DNA of 64,000 nucleotides from Armatimonadota bacterium (GCA_039679645.1 JBDKUO010000066.1:51668-115667); one strand, 5' to 3'; shown: positions 43,258 to 53,268, counted from the stretch's first letter. Notes: a model not told the origin generated them from the letters alone. Numbers and translations are program-made.

Positions 43258-45066
43258 TCAATCCGTCCTTAGCACATCCGGGTTCCAGACACCGTGCGGC
43301 AGGCGCGGCTGATAGTGAGTGTGAAGCAACTTGTGAGCCTTTTCACTTAAAGGTTGCCCCAGATAGTGCTCGTAGATATATTGCACATCAGGGTTTTCGT
43401 AAGATCGCTTGAGCTTTTTGCCTGCGTCTATAGCACGAAGCGCCTCCGCGCGTTTTTTGAGATTCTCGACATCAAGCGGAACCCCTTCTCCCGCCCTTGC
43501 ATAAGGCTGGCCGCCGCCGCCGATACACCCGCCCGGGCAGCCCATTATCTCGATGAAGTGGAAATCACCCTCGCCTCGCCGGACCATCCTGAGCAGTGTA
43601 TGAGCATTGGTAAGGCCATGGGCCACCCCGAAGTTGAACTTGTAATCGCCGATTCTGGCGACCCAGCGCTTGACGCCCTCGGCTACACTCCTCACTTCCT
43701 CGACAACGACCTGCTCCAAATCTTTACCAGTGAGCATCCAATATGCCGTGCGGTAGACTGCTTCAGCCAGACCTCCGGTTGCTCCAAAGAGAGCTCCAGC
43801 GCCGGTGGATATTCCCAGCACAGGGTCGAAATCCTCGTCCGGCAGATTGTTGAACTCAAGACCAGCGTTTTTGATAAGCCATACAAGCTCGCGTGTGGTG
43901 ATTACACGGTCGATAGACGGCACGAGTTGGCCGTCGACCTCAATTCTCTGCTCGGGCCGCCAAGCTTCAAACTTCTTAGCCGTGCAGCACATAGCCCCAA
44001 CGTTGAATATTTTCTCAGGCGGTATGCCTTTCTTTTCGGCGTAATAAGTCTTGATCAGAGTGCCAAGGATACTCATCGGAGATTTGGCTGTGGATATATT
44101 ATCGAGCAGATCTGGGTAGAAATGCTCCGCAAACTTCATCCACGCCGATGAGCAGCTTGTAATAAGCGGCAGCTTGCCGCCTTCTTTGAAGCGCTTGACG
44201 AACTCTGTCGCTTCTTCCATGATCGTCATGTCAGCGCCCATCTGGGTATCGAAGACTTCATCGAACCCGAGCCGCCTGAGCGCGGCTACTGCTTTGCCTG
44301 TCATCGGAGTTCCCGGAGGCAGATTGAACCCTTCGCCGATGGATGCGCGCACACTCGGGGCAAGCTGGACTATTACATGGAGATCAGGGTCCTCAATAGC
44401 CTTGACCACATCTTTGGTATAGTCCTTTTCCAGGAACGCGGCGACAGGGCATACGTTTATACATTGCCCACAGGTCACGCACACGCTTTCAGTGAAAGGA
44501 TCATTATAGGCCGGCGTGACGACTGTCTTGAACCCTCGATTGATATAACCGAGCGCCGACACTCCCTGCACCTCGGCGCATACCCGCACGCATCTTCCGC
44601 AGAGGATGCACTTGTCCGGGTCGCGGATAACGGACGGTGAGGAAAAATCGTTCTCATAGTGTTTCCTCTCACCTTCATAGTGTCTCTCGCGCACGCCGGA
44701 GGAGTAGGCGAGGTATTGAAGTTCGCAGTTGCCGTCGCGCTCGCAGGTCTGGCAGTCCATGGGGTGATTAGCTAGGAGCAGTTCGACTATAGTCTTGCGT
44801 GTGTCGCGTATTTCGGGGCTGTTGGTATACACGACCATCCCTTCGGAGACGGGAAAGGTGCATGATGCCTGCGGCCTGTTCATCCCCTCTATCTCGACCA
44901 GGCACACGCGGCATGAACCCTCCAGATGCAGACGCGGGTGATAGCACAGGTGTGGAATGCGTATCGCCAGCTTTTCTGCAGCCTGCATGACAGTCGTTCC
45001 CTCGGGGACGGTGACCTGCTGGTTGTCTATGTTAAGGGTTACTGTCTTTACTGCTGTAGTTGTCAT
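43258..45066 (-). CDS. [FeFe]-hydrogenase catalytic subunit paralogue with altered H-cluster motifs (cluster 2)
   Basis: 602 residues from ATG 45066 (GGAG 5 bases upstream; the frame to 45159 overlaps the GH3 gene). Ferredoxin-like N-terminus (HLCYHPRLHLEGSCRVC), HPMDCQTCERDGNC, two 4Fe-4S clusters (CILCGRCVRVC, CVTCGQCINVC), and H-domain. L3 EIMGCPGGCIGGGGQP is normal, but L1 is TSCSSAW instead of TSCCPxW, and L2 is AMCCTAKKFE instead of MPCxxKxxE. In Clostridium CpI the second Cys of TSCC is a ligand of the H-cluster cubane, so here a Ser stands in for a ligand. The protein may have altered activity or a sensing role. It lacks the C-terminal 2Fe-2S domain of cluster 1. Confidence 0.88.
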   Translation of the reverse strand: MTTTAVKTVTLNIDNQQVTVPEGTTVMQAAEKLAIRIPHLCYHPRLHLEGSCRVCLVEIEGMNRPQASCTFPVSEGMVVYTNSPEIRDTRKTIVELLLANHPMDCQTCERDGNCELQYLAYSSGVRERHYEGERKHYENDFSSPSVIRDPDKCILCGRCVRVCAEVQGVSALGYINRGFKTVVTPAYNDPFTESVCVTCGQCINVCPVAAFLEKDYTKDVVKAIEDPDLHVIVQLAPSVRASIGEGFNLPPGTPMTGKAVAALRRLGFDEVFDTQMGADMTIMEEATEFVKRFKEGGKLPLITSCSSAWMKFAEHFYPDLLDNISTAKSPMSILGTLIKTYYAEKKGIPPEKIFNVGAMCCTAKKFEAWRPEQRIEVDGQLVPSIDRVITTRELVWLIKNAGLEFNNLPDEDFDPVLGISTGAGALFGATGGLAEAVYRTAYWMLTGKDLEQVVVEEVRSVAEGVKRWVARIGDYKFNFGVAHGLTNAHTLLRMVRRGEGDFHFIEIMGCPGGCIGGGGQPYARAGEGVPLDVENLKKRAEALRAIDAGKKLKRSYENPDVQYIYEHYLGQPLSEKAHKLLHTHYQPRLPHGVWNPDVLRTD

Positions 45067-45076
45067 CGCCGCTCCT

Positions 45077-47221
45077 TTAACCGGACAGCTCAAACTCGCA
45101 CTCAAGGACATTTCCTGCTCCAAGTGCAATACTACGGCTGTCTCCCTGTGATCCTCCAACAGTTATCTTATATTTCCCCGGCCTTTGCACGAGATTGCCG
45201 CCGTTATCGACGCTCGATAACAGATTTGGCATTAAGGTAAACCTGATATCTTTAGTTTCACTCGGGCTGAGTGTTACTCTTTGAATACCCACCAGTTTCC
45301 GAATCGGCACATCACGCTGCTCTTCGAGACTGGATAAGTAGACCTGCGCTACTTCATTACCCATACAATCGCCTGTATTTGTCACCTTGACGTACACAAT
45401 CAGGTCATCGCCGGATTTTATGCTCTGGCTGATAGTCAGGTCCGTATACTTGAAGTGTGTATAGCTCAGGCCGAACCCAAAGGGATACAGCGGCTTACCT
45501 CTGAAATAGCGATAGGTCCTGCCTTCCATATCGTAGTTCGCAAAGTCAGGGACGTCGTCAAGCGATTTATAGAATGTCACGGGCAGCCGTCCCGATGGGT
45601 TGTAGTCACCAAAGAGAATATCGGCTATTGCGCTTCCGCCCTCCTCACCCGGATACCAAGCCTCGACTATCGAATCCACATTGTCCTGCGCCCAGTTTAT
45701 GGCAAGCGCGCCGCCGTTCAATAGGACCAGCACTACTGGCTTACCGACAGCGGTTACTGTCTTAAGCAGCACTTCCTGGATTTCGGGAAGCTCTATGCGG
45801 AGCCTGTCGCCGCTGGCATCGGAGTTGAATGCGTCGCCCGCCTCGCCCTCCAGAAGTGGAGTCAGGCCGAGGCACATAATTACAACATCCGAGCGCTGCG
45901 CGGCAGCTACCGCTTCACCGAAGAGCTTTCTGGCAGGCAGGCAGGCCGGGTCGTTCTCTACCAACTCGCACCCTTTTGAGTAGAGTATTCTTGTGCCAAT
46001 CGACACCGCCGACCTGATCCCCTGCAGTGGTGTGACCCACTTTGACGGTGTGCCGTTATAATTTCCCAACAGTGCATCCAGCGCATCGGCATTTGGTCCG
46101 ATTACAGCTATTGTCTTGAGGTCTTTTCTCAGCGGGAGCAGCCGTGAGTTGTTCTTGAGCAGGACTATGGACTGTCTGGCTGTCTCACGCGCCAACTCGC
46201 GGTTCTCATCACTATCGACTGTCTCATACGGGATCGAAGCATAAAGCACACTCTCCGGCGGGTCGAACATACCGAGCTTGAATCTGGCAGTGAAAAGCCT
46301 GATGAGTGCAATATCGATTTGTTTTTCAGTAATGAGCCCCTTTTCAACTGCATTGATCAGGCTTGCGTATACGCACCCGCACTCGAGGTCACATCCATTT
46401 TTGACACTAACGGCGGCAGATTCGGCGGTGCAGTTTGTTATTTTATAGCTCTGATGTATGTCCTGTATGGCGCCGCAGTCCGAGACGATATATCCGTCGA
46501 ACCCCCACTCGTTGCGCAGTATATCCTGAAGCAGTAGCCTGTTTGCATTGCACGGGTCGCCGTAGAGGCTGTTATACGCTCCCATCACAGACTCAGCCTT
46601 GCCCTCGATTACACACTCCCTGAATGCCGGCAGGTAAGTCTCATACAAATCCTTCTTGCTTATATTGACGTTGAACTCGTGCCTGAGAGCCTCGGGTCCG
46701 CTGTGAGCCGCGAAGTGCTTTGGTGTCGCGACGAGCTTGAGATACTTGGGGTCGTCACCCTGAAGTCCTTTAACGAACGCTACTCCCATCCTGCCGGTAA
46801 GATATGGGTCTTCACCGTATGTCTCATGCCCGCGACCCCAGCGTGGGTCTCTGAATATGTTTATATTGGGCGACCAGAACGTGAGACCCTGATACATGCC
46901 GTGCTCGCCCTGCCGAAGCGCCTCATGGTGCTTGGCTCGGGCTTCGTCAGATATAGCCGTGGCGACCTCATGGATAAGCTCAGGGTCCCATGTTGCAGCC
47001 ATGCCGATTGCCTGTGGGAAGACTGTCGCCGTGCCAGCGCGACCAACGCCATGCAGGCACTCGTTCCACCAGTTATATGCGGGCACGCCCAGCCTTTCTA
47101 TTGCCGGTGCGTCATGCATTAACTGAGGGACCTTCTCTTCAAGAGTCATCCTTGATACTAGGTCGCGAGCGCGCTCATGTGCGGGCAGATCGGTATTTAT
47201 ATATGTGATATCTTCAGACAA
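45077..47221 (-). CDS. GH3-family glycoside hydrolase (beta-glucosidase/xylosidase-like)
   Basis: 714 residues. TTG 47221 is the start because AGGAG lies 8 bases before it; the upstream frame to 47326 runs over a REP palindrome. The GH3 N-terminal barrel includes the nucleophile region GFDGYIVSDCGAIQDI and HFAAHSGPE; then the alpha/beta sandwich (IAVIGPNADALDALLGNY, VVLVLLNGG) and the C-terminal fibronectin-III-like domain (PFGFGLSYTHFKY). No signal peptide, so likely cytoplasmic, cleaving beta-linked glucosides or xylosides. It lies inside the hydrogenase operon, ending 10 bases before the hydrogenase start, an odd place for a sugar enzyme. Confidence 0.88.
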   Translation of the reverse strand: MSEDITYINTDLPAHERARDLVSRMTLEEKVPQLMHDAPAIERLGVPAYNWWNECLHGVGRAGTATVFPQAIGMAATWDPELIHEVATAISDEARAKHHEALRQGEHGMYQGLTFWSPNINIFRDPRWGRGHETYGEDPYLTGRMGVAFVKGLQGDDPKYLKLVATPKHFAAHSGPEALRHEFNVNISKKDLYETYLPAFRECVIEGKAESVMGAYNSLYGDPCNANRLLLQDILRNEWGFDGYIVSDCGAIQDIHQSYKITNCTAESAAVSVKNGCDLECGCVYASLINAVEKGLITEKQIDIALIRLFTARFKLGMFDPPESVLYASIPYETVDSDENRELARETARQSIVLLKNNSRLLPLRKDLKTIAVIGPNADALDALLGNYNGTPSKWVTPLQGIRSAVSIGTRILYSKGCELVENDPACLPARKLFGEAVAAAQRSDVVIMCLGLTPLLEGEAGDAFNSDASGDRLRIELPEIQEVLLKTVTAVGKPVVLVLLNGGALAINWAQDNVDSIVEAWYPGEEGGSAIADILFGDYNPSGRLPVTFYKSLDDVPDFANYDMEGRTYRYFRGKPLYPFGFGLSYTHFKYTDLTISQSIKSGDDLIVYVKVTNTGDCMGNEVAQVYLSSLEEQRDVPIRKLVGIQRVTLSPSETKDIRFTLMPNLLSSVDNGGNLVQRPGKYKITVGGSQGDSRSIALGAGNVLECEFELSG

Positions 47222-47268
47222 GAAATCTACTCCTTCGTAAAAATAGCTGAGAGCGGATAGCCCATGAT

Positions 47269-47941
47269 CGGGTGCGATATCTGATCGCACCCGAAACAGA
47301 ATCTCGGCATATCTGATGCCTACCATTCCAGCCCATTAACTTCAATCGGTCCGTCACCGGTTTCGGCATAATAACGAATGCTTGAATATGTCCAGGTAAA
47401 GGATCAGTTACAAGTCCTTTGCGATAAGGATTTGCATGCAGATAATCCAGCTTTTGTTTGAAAAACGGCTCTGTCTTTATAAGTTTCGGGTGACTTCCAT
47501 CCTGCCAGACCTTATGCTCGGTAGGCGGTCTGTTTTGTTTTCCACAGAACCTGAACACGTTCTCAAACGGCGGATTCTGAATGTTTTCAAATGCTTTGGC
47601 TATTTGACCGGATGTAAATCGTTTGAAATCTCGGATTATGCCGGAAAGGTCCTGTTCACTTGATACGATCATATGATAGTGTGTCGGCATGATCACATAA
47701 GCATGTAATCGTAATCCTCTTGTATCGCGACAATACCTGAGGCTGTCTGTCAGGATGTCGCATATACTGGGTGTAACGAAAATCGGAAGCCACTTCACCA
47801 CACTGCCGGTTACAAAATATGGGTAGTTATCTTCGACTATCCAATGGCGCTTCATTTGATTTCCTTACATGTCGCTTATAGATGACGGATCAGAAATCCT
47901 GGCATTCTGTTTCGGTCGCGATCGGATATCGCGCCCGAACG
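47269..47941. mobile_element. REP-flanked RAYT unit inserted in hydrogenase cluster 2
   Basis: A palindrome at 47269-47293 (perfect 10-base arms CGGGTGCGAT/ATCGCACCCG, 5-base centre) with tail CCGAAACAGAAT, and an inverted relative at 47911-47939 with the tail ATTCTGTTTCGG facing inward, enclose a REP-associated transposase gene. Two solitary copies occur elsewhere in the window (52355 and 57576). This is the layout of REP/RAYT units. Confidence 0.75.
47320..47855 (-). pseudogene. REP-associated tyrosine transposase (RAYT/Y1_Tnp), frameshifted
   Basis: The HUH-type transposase domain is clear: the His pair PTHYHMIV, RDFKRFTSGQIAKAFE, and the catalytic Tyr in KQKLDYLHANPYRKGL. At about 47398-47400 the frame is broken: one base too few in a T-run. 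Reading on in the other frame gives the normal family ending TWTYSSIRYYAE, GPIEVNGLEW and a TAG at 47320-47322. The uninterrupted frame instead runs to 47214 with an unrelated tail through the left REP. So the gene is probably inactive, unless the base is a sequencing error. The family moves or copies REP hairpins as single-stranded DNA. Confidence 0.85.
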
Positions 47942-47993
47942 CTGAGCTTCGAAGATATCGTAGTTTCCTTGCTCTCCACACTCCACTCTCCAC

Positions 47994-49778
47994 TTATTTC
48001 CTATAAATAGCCTTCACGGGGCATCTTCTCTTGCACTCGCCGCATTTGATGCAGATGCTGGTGTCTATGTGATGTGTCTTTTTTGGCTCACCTGAGATGC
48101 ACTTTACGGGACAGACTTTGGCGCACAGCGTGCAGCCGACGCAAATGTCCGGGTCGATATAATAATTCATCAGAGCCGAGCAGACTCCGGCTGGGCAGCG
48201 TTTTTCAACAATATGCGCCTCGTATTCATCACGGAAGTTATGCAGGGTCGAGAGGATCGGGTTCGGAGCGTTTTGACCCAGCCCGCAGAGCGATGCGCGC
48301 TTTACCACTTTGCCCAGGTGTTCGAGCTTTTCGAGATCTTCGGGCACGCCGTTTCCTTCGGTTATTCGCGTGAGGATCTCAAGCATGCGTTTGGTCCCCT
48401 CGCGGCATGGCGTGCATTTGCCGCATGACTCATCCTCCGTGAATGTAAGGAAAAACTTAGCCACGTCCACCATGCACGTGTCCTCGTCCATCACGATCAT
48501 ACCGCCGGAACCCATGATAGAACCGGCTTTTGCCAGAGACTCATAATCTATCGGCGTGTCGAGATACTGCTCGGAGATGCATCCGCCGGACGGCCCGCCT
48601 GTCTGCACGGCTTTGAACTTTTTATCGCCTCTGATCCCGCCGCCGATATCGTAGATGATCTCGCGGAGCGTAGTGCCCATCGGCACTTCCACCAGACCTG
48701 TGTTTTTGATCTTGCCCGCGAGTGCAAAGACTTTAGTGCCCTTGCTCTTTTCGGTCCCCAGGTTTGTGAACCAGTCCGCGCCATTAAGGATTACGGCAGG
48801 CACATTTGCCCATGTCTCGACGTTGTTGATTAGTGTGGGATGTCCCCAAAGCCCGCATTCGGCTGGGTAGGGTGGTCGTGGCCGAGGCATTCCGCGCCTA
48901 CCCTCTATTGATGCAATGAGCGCCGTCTCCTCACCGCAAACATAAGCTCCGGCTCCCAGCCGGATGTCTATATCGAAGCTGAAGTCGGTGCCGAATATGT
49001 TTTTGCCGAGCAGTCCGCGCTTTCTGGCTTCATCGATTGCATAAGTGAGGCGTTTAATTGCAAGGGGATACTCTGCGCGCACGTATATGAATCCCTGACT
49101 CGAGCCGATAGCGTAGCCGCCGATAGTCATGCCTTCAAGGAGGCAGAAAGGGTCACCCTCGATTGCGCTGCGGTCCATAAACGCACCTGGGTCACCTTCG
49201 TCCGCATTGCAGATCACGAAACGCCTGTCCGATGCGAACTCGGTAGCCTGTTTCCATTTGAGCCCGGTCGGATAACCTGCGCCGCCCCGTCCGCGCAGGC
49301 CGGATTTGGATACTTCGTCTATCACTTGCTCGGCTGTCATACTTTCGAGCACTTTCGCCAGAGCCTCATATCCGCGCATTGTCAGATAATCATCGAATGA
49401 CTCAGGGTCTATGATGCCGCAGTTTCGCAGGGTGATTCGAAGCTGTTTGCCGAAGAAGTCTACGCTGCCGAGCATGCGAATGTGTGATGTGTCCACCCAC
49501 TCATGGGCTTTGAATTCTTCAACAGGCCTGCCGCCGATAATGTGTTCCTCTACGATCTTTTCAATCTTCGCGGAGTCGATCTTTTCGTAGTAGACGCCAT
49601 CCGGCTCGACAACAATAATGGGGCAGTTCTTGCACAGCCCATATGATACGGCTTCTTCGATCTCAACCAGGTCCTGCGCATTCTTCTCTTTAATAATGCG
49701 CTTGAGTTCCGGTTCGATCCTTTTTCCTCCCGGATCGACGCATGCAGTGCCCGAACATACGACTATAGTGCGCTTCAT
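47994..49778 (-). CDS. hydB: NuoF-like NADH/flavin subunit of hydrogenase cluster 2 (HydB/HndC)
   Basis: 594 residues. N-terminal thioredoxin-like 2Fe-2S domain (VVCSGTACVDPGG ... GLCKNCPII), NuoF core with GLRGRGGAGYPTGLKW, CNADEGDPGAFMDRS and ESCGKCTPCREGTKR, and C-terminal ferredoxin domains (CVGCTLCAKVCP, CIKCGECKRRCP). It accepts or donates electrons from NAD(P)H. The gene begins 60 bases after the HndB-like gene, and 52 bases after its stop the REP/transposase unit begins. The C-terminal ferredoxin carries both clusters, as in cluster 1. Confidence 0.92.
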   Translation of the reverse strand: MKRTIVVCSGTACVDPGGKRIEPELKRIIKEKNAQDLVEIEEAVSYGLCKNCPIIVVEPDGVYYEKIDSAKIEKIVEEHIIGGRPVEEFKAHEWVDTSHIRMLGSVDFFGKQLRITLRNCGIIDPESFDDYLTMRGYEALAKVLESMTAEQVIDEVSKSGLRGRGGAGYPTGLKWKQATEFASDRRFVICNADEGDPGAFMDRSAIEGDPFCLLEGMTIGGYAIGSSQGFIYVRAEYPLAIKRLTYAIDEARKRGLLGKNIFGTDFSFDIDIRLGAGAYVCGEETALIASIEGRRGMPRPRPPYPAECGLWGHPTLINNVETWANVPAVILNGADWFTNLGTEKSKGTKVFALAGKIKNTGLVEVPMGTTLREIIYDIGGGIRGDKKFKAVQTGGPSGGCISEQYLDTPIDYESLAKAGSIMGSGGMIVMDEDTCMVDVAKFFLTFTEDESCGKCTPCREGTKRMLEILTRITEGNGVPEDLEKLEHLGKVVKRASLCGLGQNAPNPILSTLHNFRDEYEAHIVEKRCPAGVCSALMNYYIDPDICVGCTLCAKVCPVKCISGEPKKTHHIDTSICIKCGECKRRCPVKAIYRK

Positions 49779-49795
49779 AGCTGCTCCTTACAAAC

Positions 49796-49824
49796 AGGTG
49801 TCGGGTGACAGGTGATAGGAGAGG
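49796..49824 (-). repeat. Single arm of the RGGTGNY heptamer repeat
   Basis: Units AGGTGTC-GGGTGAC-AGGTGAT-AGGAGAGG between the HndB-like and NuoF-like genes. No inverted partner is present. Confidence 0.55.
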
Positions 49825-49838
49825 TTTATCGACATTGA

Positions 49839-50177
49839 TTACCCTGTGAACTCAGTTATTACATTTCCACCAGCCAGGTGCTCCTCAACAATTCTCTTGA
49901 CCTTGTCTTTGTCCAGCCTGATATATAAAACAGGCGGTTCATCACCACGCGTGACCTCGGCCATAGGTTCCAGGTCGCATCTGCCGACGCATCCGGTCGG
50001 GATCACGTCGACATTGTCAAGTCCGATTTCATCCAAGACCCTGATAAACTCGTCATGGACGAGATCGGCTCCAGCAGAGATGCCGCAAGTAGCCATGCCC
50101 ACACGGACTCTGTATTGTCCCTCTTTTTTTGATGGGATTTTGTCTTTTAACTTGTCGAGCATTGCTGTTGGTTTCAT
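49839..50177 (-). CDS. HndB-like thioredoxin-fold 2Fe-2S protein
   Basis: 112 residues from ATG 50177 with AGGGGA 5 bases upstream; a longer frame to 50261 overlaps the MsrBA gene and is not used. The motif GMATCGISAGAD and VIPTGCVGRCDLEPM match the HndB subunit of NADP-reducing hydrogenases (a Cys in TCG, then GC..C). It forms a small 2Fe-2S thioredoxin-like protein that shuttles electrons. Only three of the usual four Cys are obvious, as in HndB. It is the first gene of cluster 2, starting the minus-strand series. Confidence 0.8.
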   Translation of the reverse strand: MKPTAMLDKLKDKIPSKKEGQYRVRVGMATCGISAGADLVHDEFIRVLDEIGLDNVDVIPTGCVGRCDLEPMAEVTRGDEPPVLYIRLDKDKVKRIVEEHLAGGNVITEFTG

Positions 50178-50251
50178 ATCGTTCCCCTGCATACTTTGTC
50201 CGCAAACAGTCAAATTCCTGCAATTCTCAGGGCTAGGAAGTTGGAGAATTG

Positions 50252-51199
50252 TTAAGAGCACGATGCGCAGCCGTGCTTTTCGTGATATTGCTGATGGTAG
50301 TCCTCCGCGGGATAGAAAACGCCCATGGGAATAATCTCGGTTACAACCGGGCGCTTTAACCTGCCCGACTTTTCCAGATGAGATTTTGAATCTTCAGCCT
50401 CACTTTTCTGCTCAGGGCTGTTGTAGAAAATTACCGATCTATACTGCGATCCGACATCGGGTCCCTGCCTGTTTGGTGTGGTGGGATCGTGAATGCTCCA
50501 AAATGTGCCCAGCAGCTCTCTGTAGCTGATTTTCGAAGGATCAAAGGTTATCTCAACGGACTCTGCGTGTCCGGTCGTATTTGAGCACACGTCTTCATAA
50601 GTCGGATTCTCAGTGTGCCCGCCCGTGTAACCGACTTTTGTTGAGACCACACCCTTACCCAGCATCTCCCGAAAAGCAGACTCGACACCCCAAAAGCATC
50701 CCGCCGCAAAAACGGCTTTCTCATATTTGGATTCTTTATCTGCCTCAGCGAGCTTGATTGCCACTGCGTTTATGCAGTATCGTTTTCCGGTGGGTGGGGG
50801 ACCGTCATCAAAAACATGCCCCAGGTGAGCGCCGCATCGTGCACAGAGCACCTCCGTCCGGTGCCGACCGAGGCTGTCATCGGGTTGTGTGGTTATATTG
50901 ATGTCGGATATCGGGTCCCAAAAGCTCGGCCAGCCTGTGCCGGACTCGAATTTGTGCACACTTTTGAAGAGGTCGGTGCCGCAGCAAATGCACTGATAGA
51001 CTCCGATTTGGCCTTCGGCAGGCATTGAGCAGGTTCCGGTAAAGGGCGTTTCTGTGCCTTTGAGACGGGTTACTTCATATTGCTCGGGTGTGAGCATTTC
51101 CTGCCATTGCTCATTGGTGCGGCAGATTCTATTGACCTTCTCCACCCGGCCTGTCGAGTAGTTAATAATATCTATGAGTTCTTCATCGCATGGGTTCAT
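50252..51199 (-). CDS. msrBA: Bifunctional methionine sulfoxide reductase MsrB-MsrA
   Basis: 315 residues, a fusion. MsrB part, residues 1-150: zinc Cys pairs (CICCG, CARCG), TGWPSFW and the resolving/catalytic region RYCINAVAI. MsrA part, residues about 160-310: GCFWGVE with the catalytic Cys, [15 protein letters not shown], and [17 protein letters not shown]. The order MsrB then MsrA is less common than MsrA then MsrB. The enzyme repairs oxidised methionine of both S and R types. It ends 75 bases before the HndB-like start and may be transcribed with cluster 2, as an oxygen-damage repair function. Confidence 0.92.
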   Translation of the reverse strand: MNPCDEELIDIINYSTGRVEKVNRICRTNEQWQEMLTPEQYEVTRLKGTETPFTGTCSMPAEGQIGVYQCICCGTDLFKSVHKFESGTGWPSFWDPISDINITTQPDDSLGRHRTEVLCARCGAHLGHVFDDGPPPTGKRYCINAVAIKLAEADKESKYEKAVFAAGCFWGVESAFREMLGKGVVSTKVGYTGGHTENPTYEDVCSNTTGHAESVEITFDPSKISYRELLGTFWSIHDPTTPNRQGPDVGSQYRSVIFYNSPEQKSEAEDSKSHLEKSGRLKRPVVTEIIPMGVFYPAEDYHQQYHEKHGCASCS

Positions 51200-51240
51200 C
51201 GCACTGTCCTCCGCGCAATTGAAATACCCAATATTTGAAA

Positions 51241-52275
51241 TTACTCTTCGCCCCGTTTGTGAAAGTCAATACTTTTGAATTTTGCCTGGTTTCTGAACTG
51301 GTCTTCGAAGGCCATCAGACCGGGTGAGCCGCCCGTATGGATGAACACGACCGTCCGATCCGGGTCGATCTTGCCCAACTGAGCAAGCCCGATCAGTCCC
51401 GACATTGCTTTGCCTGTGTAAACCGGATCGAGTATCAGTCCTTCTGTCTGCGCCGCCGCTAGTATGGCCTTGTTGCCCGCTTCTGACGGCACTCCGTAGC
51501 GTTCGCCGTAATATTCGTCGTTTATATGCATATCTTCCGGCTCGAAATGCTCATTAACGCCTATTAGAGCCGCCGAGCCGTTTGCGTCCTCAGCAGCGAT
51601 CCTGCAGGAGGTCTTTACTCCGCCTGCAACGCTTATTCCCAGCAGATCAGCTTTCGGCAGAAATAGTCTTATGCCGAGCGCACAGCCTGCAAGGGTTCCT
51701 GCCGAGCCGACCGCGACCACAATCAGCGGCGCTTTGTCTTCGCAGGACAGCTGGTCTGCAAGTTCACGGATCGCCTGAACATATCCAAGTGCGCCCAGTG
51801 GGGTGGCTCCGCCTATAGGGATCACGTATGGCTTTCTGCCATGGAGTTTAAGGCTCCTGGCCTCAGAGGCCATTGCATCCTCCATCTCGCGCACTGTGGC
51901 GTCTTCCATAAACCTTATCTGCGCGCCGAACACTATATCGAGCAGGAGGTTGCCCTGGAACCTGTCGAACCGGGGCCCGCCGATAAAGAGAATGCAATCG
52001 TCTATGCCCACTCTGCACACAGCTCCGGCGGTCATACGTGCGTGATTGGACTGCGGCCCGCCGTCCGTCATCACGACATCGCATTCCTTAATGACGGCGT
52101 CCGCCATCAGGTATTCGAGCTTTCTGGCTTTGTTGCCGCCTCCGGCAAGTGTGGTGCAGTCGTCCCGTTTGATCAGGAGCTTTCGCAGGCCGATCTTTTT
52201 AGCCAGACGCGGTGCGTCGTCGAGCGGTGTCGGAAGAGCTGTGAGCGGTATTCTAGGTATGGCATCCAGTTTCAT
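51241..52275 (-). CDS. PLP-dependent D-cysteine desulfhydrase / ACC deaminase family enzyme
   Basis: 344 residues, the full length of the family. The PLP lysine is in [11 protein letters not shown] (about residue 51), with the conserved QSNHARM near 76 and [12 protein letters not shown] for phosphate binding, and an HTGG.PGL C-terminal motif. Family members are D-cysteine desulfhydrase, releasing pyruvate, ammonia and sulfide, or 1-aminocyclopropane-1-carboxylate deaminase; sequence alone does not decide. It lies 41 bases from the MsrBA start on the same strand. Confidence 0.85.
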   Translation of the reverse strand: MKLDAIPRIPLTALPTPLDDAPRLAKKIGLRKLLIKRDDCTTLAGGGNKARKLEYLMADAVIKECDVVMTDGGPQSNHARMTAGAVCRVGIDDCILFIGGPRFDRFQGNLLLDIVFGAQIRFMEDATVREMEDAMASEARSLKLHGRKPYVIPIGGATPLGALGYVQAIRELADQLSCEDKAPLIVVAVGSAGTLAGCALGIRLFLPKADLLGISVAGGVKTSCRIAAEDANGSAALIGVNEHFEPEDMHINDEYYGERYGVPSEAGNKAILAAAQTEGLILDPVYTGKAMSGLIGLAQLGKIDPDRTVVFIHTGGSPGLMAFEDQFRNQAKFKSIDFHKRGEE

Positions 52276-52701
52276 AGATATAGTATACCCCCTTCAATTT
52301 AGTAATGAGTATTTTATATTGATTATTGAAAACCCACTGTCATTAAATCCAACGTTCGGGCGCGATATCCGATCGCGACCGAAACAAAATCTCCGCAATT
52401 TCAGATTGCGATAACCATCCATAAACCCGGAAGACGTTTATATAACCAGTCATTCTGAGCGTATGCGAAGAATCTGCTGTGAACCATACTCAATAATAGC
52501 AGGTGTTTTTGTATAAATGGTCTAATGCAATATTCTATTTTCAGCGCCTCGATTCATTCAGCGTCTCAGCGGTTCAAATATCTCGTTTCCAACTTTCCAA
52601 CTTTTAGACTCTCTAGCGATTGTCGGGAACAAAGGAATAGGTGTATGTGCGTAGAATATATGGAATAGCAGGCAAACTATTACGTCAAAGGCGGTGGGCG
52701 A
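52276..52701. repeat. Intergenic region with REP palindrome (52355-52395) and fragments of dispersed repeats
   Basis: A solitary REP copy (arms TTCGGGCGCGAT and ATCGCGACCGAA, tail ACAAAATCTCCGC) matches the right REP of the transposase unit. Then GTCATTCTGAGCG..TGCGAAGAATCTGC (52450-52478), a fragment of the repeat at 62957 and 63514, and CAGCGTCTCAGCGGTTC at about 52560, and octamer units CCAACTTT at 52588-52610. No gene is seen. Confidence 0.7.
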
Positions 52702-53265
52702 ATGGATATGGGAATTGCAATGATGGTGGTGCTCGGGATAGCTGTCCTGGCGCTATTATGGGTAATTGTCAAATATAACCAACTCGTAGGGCTGCGCAAT
52801 CGCATTCAGAACGCATGGTCGCAGATAGATGTTCAGCTCAAACGCAGATACGATCTGATCCCGAACCTGGTCGAGACGGTGAAAGGCTACGCCAAGCACG
52901 AGAGCGAGGTCTTTGAGAAAGTGACCGAGGCGCGCAGTGCAGGTATGAACGCGAGCTCGCCTAAAGAGCAGGGTGCGGCTGAAAACCAGATCACCGGCGC
53001 GTTGAAGAGTCTGTTCGCTGTTGCCGAGGCGTATCCCGATCTCAAGGCGAACCAGAACTTTATGATGCTTCAGGAGGAACTCTCGGGCACTGAGAGCAAG
53101 ATCGCTTATGCGAGGCAGTTTTATAACGATCAGGTAATGACATACAACACTCTCATACAGAGTTTCCCGTCCAATATGATCGCGTCGAGCTTCGGCTTCA
53201 GCGAGCACGAGTATTTCCCGATGGACGATGCAGCCAGAGAAAATGTAAAGGTGGATTTTTCGTAA
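52702..53265 (+). CDS. lemA: LemA family membrane protein
   Basis: 187 residues. One N-terminal membrane segment ([20 protein letters not shown]), then a coiled-coil helical domain with the LemA signature [20 protein letters not shown] and [20 protein letters not shown]. The rest ([33 protein letters not shown]) is typical. LemA proteins are of unknown exact role but are regularly paired with HtpX-type membrane proteases, as here: htpX begins 3 bases after the lemA stop. Confidence 0.93.
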   Translation: MDMGIAMMVVLGIAVLALLWVIVKYNQLVGLRNRIQNAWSQIDVQLKRRYDLIPNLVETVKGYAKHESEVFEKVTEARSAGMNASSPKEQGAAENQITGALKSLFAVAEAYPDLKANQNFMMLQEELSGTESKIAYARQFYNDQVMTYNTLIQSFPSNMIASSFGFSEHEYFPMDDAARENVKVDFS

Positions 53266-53268
53266 GTC

